From JBOGJI01 sp050747865 (GTDB lineage: Bacteria > Acidobacteriota > Thermoanaerobaculia > Multivoradales > JAHEKO01), in assembly GCA_050747865.1 (NCBI GenBank), contig JBOGJI010000180.1, positions 1 to 12,018 on the forward strand: a stretch of 12,018 nucleotides of DNA. The letters are read 5' to 3'. The notes beneath the pieces were generated by a model. The model searched no databases. It was not told the origin of the DNA and was given only the letters and a program-made list of their open reading frames with translations. Positions within the stretch are counted from its first letter, which is position 1; each line of letters starts with the position of its first letter. Shown here one piece after another: positions 1 through 6,490 of the stretch. The position numbers were made by a program, and so were the translations under genes.

Positions 1-3000
1 GCGCCGCGATGGCGGCCGCCAGCGCGTCGTCGGCGCGGAACCGCACGCGGATGCGCGCGGCGTAGTCCAGATCGGCCTCCTTGCGCGCGGTCTGGATGCG
101 ATGGACGACCTCCCGCGCCCAACCCTCGGCGATCAGCTCGTCGGTGAGCGCGGTGTCGAGCGCCACCAGCAGATCCGAGTCCCCCGCGGTCGCCAGCCCC
201 TCGTGCTCGATCAGCCGCACGGCGACCTCGTCGGCGGAGAGCTCCACCGTCTCGCCGTCGAGCTCGACGCCGAGCCGGCCCTCGCTCTCGAGCTGCGCCG
301 CGAGCCGGTCGCCGTCGGCGGCCTCGAGGACGGCCTTGAGCGCCGGCATCCGCTTGCCGAACCGGGGGCCGAGCTTCGGGAAGACCGGCCGCACCTCGTG
401 GTGGACGTAGTCCGTCCTGCGCGCGGCCCACTCGACGCGATGGACGTTCAGCTCGTCGCGCAGGATGTCGAGGTAGGGCTCGACGCGCGCGCGCAGCTCG
501 GCGTCGGAGGCGACCAGGGTGACGGCGGCCAGCGGCTGGCGCGTCTTGAGCTCATGGGTGGAGCGGGCGGCCCGCCCCAGGCGCACGACGCGCTGCACGT
601 CGGCCATGGCGGTCAGGAGCTCAGGCTCCACCGCAGTGTCTCGCGGCTCCGGCCAGTCCTCCAGATGCACACTTGCCGGCGCGTCCGTCGGCTGGCTGCG
701 CACCAGGTGGCGATGCAGCACCTCGGCGAGGAAAGGCGTGAACGGCGCCAGCAGCCGGGCGAGCGTGGTCAAGGTCTCGTAGAGGGCCTGGTAGGCCGAT
801 TCCTTCTCGGCCGCCTTCTCCCGCGCGCCGGTCCAGAAGCGGTCGCGGCTGCGGCGGACATACCAATTGGTCAGGTCGTCGATGAAGGCCTCGAGCGCGC
901 GGGCCGCGGGAGCGATCTCGTAGCCCTCCAGGGCCGCGGTCACCTCGCGCACGGTGGTGTCGAGCCGCGCCAGCACCCAGCGGTCGAGCGCCGGCCTTTC
1001 CCCCTCCCACCTGGGGGTCAGGGGCGAGGGGTCAGGGGTCACAGTCCTGGGCGGGTGGGCGGGGGTCCAGCCGTCCAGGTTGGCGTAGATGGTGAAGAAG
1101 GAGACGGCGTTCCAGATCGGGATGAGGAACCGCTGCGCCGCCTCGCGCACCAGGCGGGCCGAGAACCTGGAGGTGAGCTCCGGGTTGTTGACGTAGAAGT
1201 ACCAGCGCATGGCGTCGGCGCCGGTCTCGGGGATGACCTCCATGGGGTCGACGACGTTGCCCAGGCGTTTGGACATCTTGCGCCCCTGCTCGTCGTTGAT
1301 ATGCCCCATGACGATGCAGTTGCGGTAGGCCTCGGAGTCGAAGAGCAGGACGCCGAGGGCGTGCAGGGTGTAGAACCAGCCGCGGGTCTGGTCCACCGCC
1401 TCGGAGATGAAATCGGCGGGGAAACCCCGCTCGCCCGCCCGCCCGGGGGTCAGGGGCGAGGGGTCAGGGGTCAGCGCACTTTCTGCCCCTGACCGCTGAC
1501 CCCTAACCCCTGATCCCTGGGTGGCTGGGGGGCTGAAGAGGTCCTCGTTTTCGAACGGGTAGTGGTGCTGCGCGAACGGCATGGCCCCGGAGTCGAACCA
1601 TGCGTCGATGACGTCGTTCACACGGACTACGATGCCGCTGCACTTCTCGCACCGCCACGCGAACGGCCGCTGGTTGAGCGGCATCGCCTCCAGCTCGTCC
1701 GCGGTCAGGCCCGTGGAGGTGCCCACCTGGTGTGTGTCCACGAACGGCCGGTGGGGATCGAACCGCTCCCGGTCGTAGACGTCGTCCGGCAGCGGTTTCC
1801 CGGCTCTTCGGAACAGCTCGGCGAAAGATCCCACCACCACCGGGTCGGCGGGGCAGGCGAGGCAGCGCCAGATGGGCAGCGGCGTGCCCCAGTAGCGCCT
1901 GCGCGACAGCGCCCAGTCGACGCCACCCTCGATCCAGCGGCCGAAGCGGCCCTCGCCGACGTGGTCCGGGTGCCACGAGATCCTACGGTTTGCCGTTAGC
2001 AGCTCGTCTCGCAAGGCGGTCGTGCGGATGAACCAGCTCCGCGCCGGGAAATAGAGCAGTGGACGGTCGCAGCGCCAGCAGAACGGGTAGTTGTGGCGGT
2101 GGCGGTCCTGGTGGAGCAGGAGGCCGCGGCGCCTGAGTTCCCGTGCGATGTCGGGGTCGGCCTCTTTGAACCAGCGGCCGGCGAGCCCGGCGCGGCGGGT
2201 CTCCTCCTCGTCGACGATCTTCCCATCGTCGCCAACCGAGAAGACCCGAGCGCGGTCGGGGAGCGTGCGGATCACCCGGTCGTCGTCCTCGCCATAAGTG
2301 GCGATGTGCACGATTCCCGTGCCCTCGGCGGCGGTCACAAAGTCGCCCGCGACCAGGTCGTCGCCCGCGAACACCTGCCGGTCGTCAGGAGGTTCGGCCT
2401 CGGAAGGCCCCATCCACTCGAGGATCGGGAGAGGAAATGGCCGCTGGTACCACAGGTCCCCGAGATCTCGTCCGGAGATCCGGACCACGGGCTCAAGGTG
2501 GCGCAGGTCGAGCTGTTCTCTCTTGTCGTCGCGCTCGACGACCAGGGGCACCGGCTGCTCCAGGCCTTCTTCGGCGAACAGCAGGAGCCGTTCGGGCTCA
2601 CCGGGGTGCTCGACGACCTTGTACGTCAGAGACGGGTTCACGGCCAGGGCGACGTTGGCGAGCACGGTCCAGGGGGTAGTAGTCCAGGCGACGATCGCCA
2701 GGCCCTCCGGGGTCGTCCAGTCCTTGCCCTCGGTCGTGCGCACGGTCTGGTCGCGGCGGACGGGGAAGAGCACCCAGATCGAGGGATCGTCCACCTCTTG
2801 GTAATTCTGGGCCACCTCGTGGGAGGAGAGAGTGGTCCCACAGCGGGCGCAGTAGGGCTGGATCTTGTAGTCCTCGTACAGCAGACGCTCGCCCCACCTA
2901 TCCTTCGTCTCCCACAGCCGCTTGAGGGCCCACCAGGCCGACTCGATGTAGCGGTTGTGGTAGGTGAAATAGGCGTCGTCGAAGTCGATCCAGTAGCCCA

Positions 3001-3451
3001 CCCGTTCGCTCATCTCCCGCCACTGCCGCTCGTAGGTGTAGACGCTCTCCAGACACTTGGCATTGAATCTGGCGACGCCGTACTTCTCGATGCCTTGCTT
3101 GCCGGAGACGCCGAGCGCCTGGAACTCCTGCTCGAGCGCCTTCTCCACCTCGATCTCGACCGCCAGGCCGTGGGTGTCCCAGCCCGCCTTGCGAGCCACG
3201 TGGCGGCCGCGCATGGTCTGGAAGCGGGGGAAGAGGTCCTTGACCACGCGGGTCATCACGTGGCCGACATGCGGCTTGTTGTTGGCCGTCGGCGGCCCTT
3301 CATAGAAGACGAACGGCTCGCCGTCGCGGGTCTTCTCCAGGGTCTTCGCGAACGTCCGCTCGCGGCGCCACTGCTCGAGGACCTCCTCCTCCAGCGCGGG
3401 GAAGGGGTAGCCGGCCGGCAGGGGAGGGAAGCGAGGGCTGTCGTCGGTCAT
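1..3451 (-). CDS. ileS: Isoleucyl-tRNA synthetase, type 2 (eukaryotic-like), C-terminus beyond the left edge
   Basis: Charges tRNA-Ile with isoleucine in the cytoplasm and edits mis-activated valine. About 1150 codons are visible with no in-frame stop. The start is the ATG at 3449-3451 (MTDDSPRFPPLPAGYPF). The class I signature HVGH is at residues 61-64 and KMSKR at 725-729. The CP1 editing domain shows WTTTPWT at 256-262 and, later, GTGIVHIATYGEDDD. Cys pairs (YCARCG, FCWRC, WRCEKC) match zinc sites of the family. The block NVDWALSRRRYWGTPLP-like and DAWFDSGAMPF are typical of the Thermus/eukaryote-like type. The visible 3' end (EGWAREVVHRIQ) suggests roughly 80-100 residues are missing off the left edge. 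Two insertions, about residues 640-674 and 796-818, are absent from family members I know and contain the same peptide. The gene lies 35 nt after the hydrolase-fold gene and is probably co-transcribed with it. I see no strong Shine-Dalgarno sequence and no T-box leader. Confidence 0.95.
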   Translation of the reverse strand, partial: MTDDSPRFPPLPAGYPFPALEEEVLEQWRRERTFAKTLEKTRDGEPFVFYEGPPTANNKPHVGHVMTRVVKDLFPRFQTMRGRHVARKAGWDTHGLAVEIEVEKALEQEFQALGVSGKQGIEKYGVARFNAKCLESVYTYERQWREMSERVGYWIDFDDAYFTYHNRYIESAWWALKRLWETKDRWGERLLYEDYKIQPYCARCGTTLSSHEVAQNYQEVDDPSIWVLFPVRRDQTVRTTEGKDWTTPEGLAIVAWTTTPWTVLANVALAVNPSLTYKVVEHPGEPERLLLFAEEGLEQPVPLVVERDDKREQLDLRHLEPVVRISGRDLGDLWYQRPFPLPILEWMGPSEAEPPDDRQVFAGDDLVAGDFVTAAEGTGIVHIATYGEDDDRVIRTLPDRARVFSVGDDGKIVDEEETRRAGLAGRWFKEADPDIARELRRRGLLLHQDRHRHNYPFCWRCDRPLLYFPARSWFIRTTALRDELLTANRRISWHPDHVGEGRFGRWIEGGVDWALSRRRYWGTPLPIWRCLACPADPVVVGSFAELFRRAGKPLPDDVYDRERFDPHRPFVDTHQVGTSTGLTADELEAMPLNQRPFAWRCEKCSGIVVRVNDVIDAWFDSGAMPFAQHHYPFENEDLFSPPATQGSGVRGQRSGAESALTPDPSPLTPGRAGERGFPADFISEAVDQTRGWFYTLHALGVLLFDSEAYRNCIVMGHINDEQGRKMSKRLGNVVDPMEVIPETGADAMRWYFYVNNPELTSRFSARLVREAAQRFLIPIWNAVSFFTIYANLDGWTPAHPPRTVTPDPSPLTPRWEGERPALDRWVLARLDTTVREVTAALEGYEIAPAARALEAFIDDLTNWYVRRSRDRFWTGAREKAAEKESAYQALYETLTTLARLLAPFTPFLAEVLHRHLVRSQPTDAPASVHLEDWPEPRDTAVEPELLTAMADVQRVVRLGRAARSTHELKTRQPLAAVTLVASDAELRARVEPYLDILRDELNVHRVEWAARRTDYVHHEVRPVFPKLGPRFGKRMPALKAVLEAADGDRLAAQLESEGRLGVELDGETVELSADEVAVRLIEHEGLATAGDSDLLVALDTALTDELIAEGWAREVVHRIQTARKEADLDYAARIRVRFRADDALAAAIAA
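1001..1065. repeat. G-rich repeat copy A, inserted in frame in ileS
   Basis: The core at 1013-1041 is four near-identical heptamers (GGGGTCA, GGGGCGA, GGGGTCA, GGGGTCA) after an extra G. It is identical over 29 bp to copy B at 1445-1473, exactly 432 bp (144 codons) away and in the same reading frame. In ileS it encodes TPDPSPLTP (residues 805-813) followed by RWEGER. It sits where the catalytic core joins the anticodon-binding region. A second G-rich stretch (1049-1065) follows directly. The outer limits are approximate. Confidence 0.85.
1430..1531. repeat. G-rich palindromic repeat copy B, inserted in frame in ileS
   Basis: It contains the same 29-bp core as copy A (1445-1473) but continues into an inverted partner. 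Positions 1467-1476 pair perfectly with 1494-1503 across a 17-nt loop. Pairing extends outward with a few mismatches to about 1454/1516, giving an imperfect palindrome of about 63 bp. The encoded insert (about residues 640-674) holds TPDPSPLTP at 661-669 followed by GRAGER. It splits the normally near-continuous ENEDLF and GFPADFISE segments of IleS. The paired-arm layout resembles REP/BIME or other palindromic elements; copy A looks like a single arm. Confidence 0.85.
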
Positions 3452-3486
3452 GGCGATCGGCGTCGATCCGGGTCAGTCCGTGTCGT

Positions 3487-4488
3487 TCAGCGTGGAGTCA
3501 GGAATCGCGCCAGGCTGGCGGCGACCCGGCGCGGCGCCTCGAGATGCGGCAGCGAGCCGCAGGCTTCGAAGACCTCTAGCTCCGCGTCCGGCCGATGGCG
3601 CAGCCACCGGTCGGCCGACTCGACCGCCGGCGTGACCGCCGCCCGGCCCCAGCCCAGCCAGAGGCGCTGGCGGCTGCGCGTCAGCGCCGGCTCGACGTCG
3701 ACGTTCAGGTAGCCGCACAGCCAGGCGGTGAGCGCGTAACGCCCTCCGGGCTGGTGCGCCGCGCGATGGAGCATATCGACCAGCGCCGCATCCGCTCGCT
3801 CCGGAGCGGCAAACACCTCGTTGCGCAGCCAGCGCGTCAACGCCGCGCGGCTGGTATAGGCGTTGAGCGCGGTGGTCCCCAGGATCGGCAGCCGCAACGC
3901 GCGCTGGGCCAGCGCGTCCATGAGGTCGGGCTCCTCGCTGGCGAGGTCGAGCCCCAGGGGTGTCAACAGGGCCAGCGCGTCGACGATCTCCGGGTGGTCC
4001 ACCGCGGTCAGCATGGCATAGCCGGCGGGCAGCCCCGCCGCCACCAGCGTGGCCGGGCGCGCCACCACGTCGACCAGGAAGTCGACCAGCAGGCGCAGAT
4101 ACAGCTCGCCGTCGTACGTCCGCCGCGGCTTGTCGGAGCGTCCCCAGCCGAGCAGGTCGGGAACGAAGATCTCGTGGTCGGCGGCGAGGGTCTCGGCGAC
4201 CTCGCGCCACTCCTCTCCGGAAGCTCCTGGCCCGAAGGAGTGGAGGAGGACGGCCGCGGGCCCGGCGCCCAGGCGCTGGAAGGCCACGTCGCCGCCGCGC
4301 CACGCATAGTGGTAGCCGCGGCCCCAGCGGGCGGGGGCCAGGGGCTTGCTGCGGCGAGCGACCAGGGCGTTGATCAAGGCGGGGATGCCGACCGCCGCCC
4401 CGCCTACCGCGAGACCCCCCAAAAGGCCCTTCACGAGCCGTCGCCGGCGGTCCCGGCGGCGCTCCGGTTCCGTCCGACGCGCGACCAT
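3487..4488 (-). CDS. Membrane-anchored alpha/beta-hydrolase-fold protein, catalytic residues apparently lost
   Basis: A 333-residue protein. A very basic N-terminus (residues 4-20) precedes a hydrophobic segment (about 21-43), so it is probably anchored with its domain outside the cytoplasm. The RRRRLVKG stretch loosely resembles a Tat motif, but there is no clear cleavage site. The fold is recognisable from LLHSFGPGAS (81-90, oxyanion region), DLLGWGRSDKP (111-121), the nucleophile-elbow position AGLPAG (151-156) and the C-terminal SLPHLEAP. The usual GxSxG reads GLPAG, with Pro154 at the serine position. The usual GH before LPHLE reads GS (Ser312). The acid position after WGR (about 284) is Ala. 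It may therefore be a pseudoenzyme or use another chemistry. The start is the ATG at 4486-4488 with a weak ribosome site. It probably shares a transcript with ileS. The substrate cannot be inferred. Confidence 0.85.
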   Translation of the reverse strand: MVARRTEPERRRDRRRRLVKGLLGGLAVGGAAVGIPALINALVARRSKPLAPARWGRGYHYAWRGGDVAFQRLGAGPAAVLLHSFGPGASGEEWREVAETLAADHEIFVPDLLGWGRSDKPRRTYDGELYLRLLVDFLVDVVARPATLVAAGLPAGYAMLTAVDHPEIVDALALLTPLGLDLASEEPDLMDALAQRALRLPILGTTALNAYTSRAALTRWLRNEVFAAPERADAALVDMLHRAAHQPGGRYALTAWLCGYLNVDVEPALTRSRQRLWLGWGRAAVTPAVESADRWLRHRPDAELEVFEACGSLPHLEAPRRVAASLARFLTPR

Positions 4489-4518
4489 GAGCCGCTCAGG
4501 ATAGCACTGCCGGCGGGG

Positions 4519-4547
4519 AATAAAGTACTATCCTTCGCCGTTGTCAG
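4519..4547 (-). promoter_or_regulatory. Putative sigma70-type promoter for the hydrolase-ileS unit
   Basis: Read on the minus strand, CTGACA (4547-4542, 5/6 match to TTGACA) is followed by a 17-nt spacer and TTTATT (4524-4519, 4/6 match to TATAAT). This is the only AT-rich patch in the 107-bp divergent intergenic region. Transcription would begin near 4512, giving a leader of about 24 nt before the ATG at 4488. I found no equally good promoter for the divergent plus-strand dksA gene. Confidence 0.45.
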
Positions 4548-4586
4548 GCGGATCACACGCGGCGTTCGCGTCGTCATCCACTGACC

Positions 4587-4592
4587 GAGGAG
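4587..4592 (+). promoter_or_regulatory. Ribosome binding site of dksA
   Basis: GAGGAG lies three bases before the ATG at 4596. The gap is short, but the purine block supports this start. Confidence 0.6.
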
Positions 4593-4595
4593 CTC

Positions 4596-5003
4596 ATGGT
4601 CACCAAGACTTCCACCCCCCGCAAGCGCACACGGCAGAAGACGTCTGCCCGCGATCCCGAGGTCTTCCGGAAGCGGATCCTGGAGGCTCGCGCCGACCTG
4701 GTGAGCCAGTATCAGCGCGACCTGAAGCAGGGTCTCGAGACCCAGGAGGAGGCCTCGCAGGACCTCGTCGATCGCGCCAATACGGCATACAGCCGGGAGT
4801 TCCTGTTCTCCCTCTCCGGATCCCAGCGGGAGACGCTGCTGCAGATCGAGGATGCGATGCAGCGCCTGGAGGAGGGGACGTATTTCAACTGCGCCCACTG
4901 CGACACTCCCATCGCGCCGGCGCGCCTCGAGGCGGTTCCCTGGACGCGCTACTGCATCGATTGCCAGGAGCTCAAGGAACAGGGGCTGCTCGAGGAGGAA
5001 TGA
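4596..5003 (+). CDS. dksA: DksA/TraR-family C4 zinc-finger transcription factor
   Basis: A 135-residue protein of the family that enters the RNA polymerase secondary channel and, with ppGpp in proteobacteria, adjusts transcription of rRNA and amino-acid genes. A basic N-terminal tail (1-28) precedes a coiled-coil region (about 22-95). The coiled-coil tip carries DLVDRA at 56-61, matching the DxxDxA motif needed for DksA activity. The C-terminal zinc finger is canonical, C-x2-C-x17-C-x2-C, with Cys99, 102, 120 and 123. The protein is slightly shorter than Escherichia coli DksA (151 residues). Having both the acidic tip and all four cysteines favours a true DksA-like regulator over a TraR-only or cysteine-lacking relative. 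It is the first gene of a probable two-gene unit; the next start is 13 nt after its stop. ppGpp dependence is not established by the sequence. Confidence 0.9.
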   Translation: MVTKTSTPRKRTRQKTSARDPEVFRKRILEARADLVSQYQRDLKQGLETQEEASQDLVDRANTAYSREFLFSLSGSQRETLLQIEDAMQRLEEGTYFNCAHCDTPIAPARLEAVPWTRYCIDCQELKEQGLLEEE

Positions 5004-5016
5004 GGCTGGCGTTCCG

Positions 5017-6414
5017 TTGAAGATCCGTACCCTCCTCGGGATCCTCTTCGCCCTGGCGGTCGTCGTCGTCGCCGCCTACGTCAGCAATCAGAACGTCGAC
5101 CTGCTCACCACGCCGGTGCATCTGACGCCGACGTGGTCGGCTCCCCTCTACGCCGTCCTCATCGGCGTCTTCCTGCTCGGCTTCCTGCCCACCGTCGGCG
5201 TGCTGGTGGCGCAGACCCTGTCGCGCGAGCTGGCGGCGCGCCGTGGCCGCCGGCTCGAGCGCGAGCAGGAGGGAAGGGAGGGGAGCCTGCGCCGGGCGCT
5301 CGATCTACATGCCGACGGCCAGTGGCATCGCGCCATCGAGGAGTACGAGCGCGTGCTCGAGGAGTCGCCGGAGGACTTCCACGCCTTGCTGCGCCAGGGT
5401 GAGGCCCTGCGCGAGGCCGGCCGCGCCGCCGACGCCGTGGAGGTGCACCGGCGCGCCTCGGTGCTCTATCCCCAGAGCGTTGTGTTGCTGCAGCAGCTGG
5501 CCGACGACTACGAGGCCGCCGGGCAGCCGGAGGTCGGCCGCGAGATCCGCGAGCGCATCCTGCGCGACCACGAGGGAGTGAGCCTGCGCGTCCTGCAGCG
5601 GCGGCGCAACGCGGCCCTGGGCGCCGGCGACTGGGCCGAGGCCGGGGCGCTGCAGGAGCGCATCGAGAGGCTGCTCGCGGGCAGCGCCGACGCGGCGCTG
5701 CTAGCGCGCGAGGAGAGCATCCGGCGCGGCCTGGCCTACCAGGGCGCGCTCGCCAGGCTCGAGGCCGGGCAGGCCGGCGAGGCGAAGCGCACCTTCGAGG
5801 AGCTGCTCGCGGCCGAGCCCCAGTTCATCCCCGCCCGCGTCATGCTGGGCGAGGCGGAAGAGCTCGCCGGCCGCCACGAGCAGGCGGTCGCCGTCTGGCG
5901 CCAGGGCTTCGCCGTCACCGGCAGCCCGGTCTTCCTGCAGCGCATCGAGGACCACTTCATCGAGGGCGGCGATCCGGTGCAGGCGATCGAGTGCCTGCGC
6001 GCCCTCATCGCCGCCGCCGGCAACGACCTGCTGCCGCGCTTCTTCCTCGGGCGGCTCTACTACCGGCTGGAGATGCACGACGAGGCGCTGAAGATCCTCG
6101 TTCCGCTGGAGGAGCGCATCCGCAGCTCACCCACCTACCACCTGGTGCTGGCGCGCATCCACGAGCGCAAGGGCGAGATCGAAGAGGCGGCAAAGGCCTA
6201 CTCGACGTCGATCCGCGAGGCCGGCCGCCACGTCGCCGAATACGTCTGCCGCATCTGCCGCGCCCGCTACGACGACTGGCGCGACCACTGCGAGCCCTGC
6301 CGCTCCTGGAACTCCATCGAGCTCGACTTTGAAGAGGAGCAGATCTCCCCGGAAGCACTGGGGGTACGAGAAGCCCCGGTCTGGGGCGTCGCAGAAGTCG
6401 ACGAGGATCTGTAG
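5017..6414 (+). CDS. lapB: LapA-LapB fusion: two membrane helices, TPRs and C-terminal rubredoxin-type zinc domain
   Basis: A 465-residue protein starting at TTG 5017 (MKIRTLLGIL), 13 nt after dksA. An ATG at 4852 is in frame, but that extension is an Arg/Ser-rich shadow of dksA. Residues 5-22 and about 42-66 are membrane helices separated by YVSNQNVDLL, the arrangement of LapA (DUF1049). A charged segment (67-90) follows, then a long series of TPR-like helices (about 93-400). The C-terminus has CRIC (411-414) and CEPC (425-428) followed by RSWNSI, like the LapB (YciM) rubredoxin-type domain. In Escherichia coli, LapB acts with FtsH to control LpxC turnover and lipopolysaccharide synthesis, and LapA is a separate small neighbour. 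Two helices would leave both ends in the cytoplasm, as LapB requires. A matching role here is inferred. The hairpin at 6433 probably ends the transcript. Confidence 0.88.
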   Translation: MKIRTLLGILFALAVVVVAAYVSNQNVDLLTTPVHLTPTWSAPLYAVLIGVFLLGFLPTVGVLVAQTLSRELAARRGRRLEREQEGREGSLRRALDLHADGQWHRAIEEYERVLEESPEDFHALLRQGEALREAGRAADAVEVHRRASVLYPQSVVLLQQLADDYEAAGQPEVGREIRERILRDHEGVSLRVLQRRRNAALGAGDWAEAGALQERIERLLAGSADAALLAREESIRRGLAYQGALARLEAGQAGEAKRTFEELLAAEPQFIPARVMLGEAEELAGRHEQAVAVWRQGFAVTGSPVFLQRIEDHFIEGGDPVQAIECLRALIAAAGNDLLPRFFLGRLYYRLEMHDEALKILVPLEERIRSSPTYHLVLARIHERKGEIEEAAKAYSTSIREAGRHVAEYVCRICRARYDDWRDHCEPCRSWNSIELDFEEEQISPEALGVREAPVWGVAEVDEDL

Positions 6415-6432
6415 TCGTCGAAGCGAGCAAGA

Positions 6433-6463
6433 GCCCGCCGGGGACCTGGAGTCCCCGGCGGGC
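6433..6463. terminator. Perfect hairpin between convergent genes
   Basis: Positions 6433-6445 and 6451-6463 form a perfect 13-bp GC-rich stem with a 5-nt loop (CTGGA). It lies 18 nt after the lapA-lapB stop and 27 nt after the 3' end of the convergent SLH gene, so it could serve both. Neither side has a clear T-run, so it may act as a transcript-end stabiliser or pausing hairpin rather than a classical intrinsic terminator. Confidence 0.7.
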
Positions 6464-6490
6464 GGATCGATCGAGCGGCGCCGTCCCCGC

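Noticed and set aside
101..1492. Long plus-strand open frame of 463 codons
   Set aside because: It is in codon register antisense to ileS, and GC-rich codons on one strand leave the mirror frame open. Its translation has no recognisable domain, while the minus strand clearly encodes IleS.
1001..1531. CRISPR array, intein or intron explanation for the ileS repeats
   Set aside because: There are only two cores, 432 bp apart, with coding sequence between. The inserts are about 20 to 35 residues with no intein or ribozyme motifs, and the frame stays open.
2093..3712. Long plus-strand open frame of 539 codons
   Set aside because: Again the mirror frame of ileS, extending into the hydrolase gene. 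It is low in complexity and has no motif.
4541..4569. TTGTCA as a plus-strand -35 box for dksA
   Set aside because: No acceptable -10 element follows at 16-18 nt; the same bases fit better as part of the minus-strand promoter.
3595..4584. Plus-strand open frame of 329 codons
   Set aside because: Antisense shadow of the hydrolase-fold gene, whose own frame shows conserved fold motifs.
4852..5016. Upstream ATG start for the LapA-LapB gene
   Set aside because: The extra 55 residues overlap dksA in another frame and are Arg/Ser-rich noise. The TTG at 5017 gives a normal LapA N-terminus.
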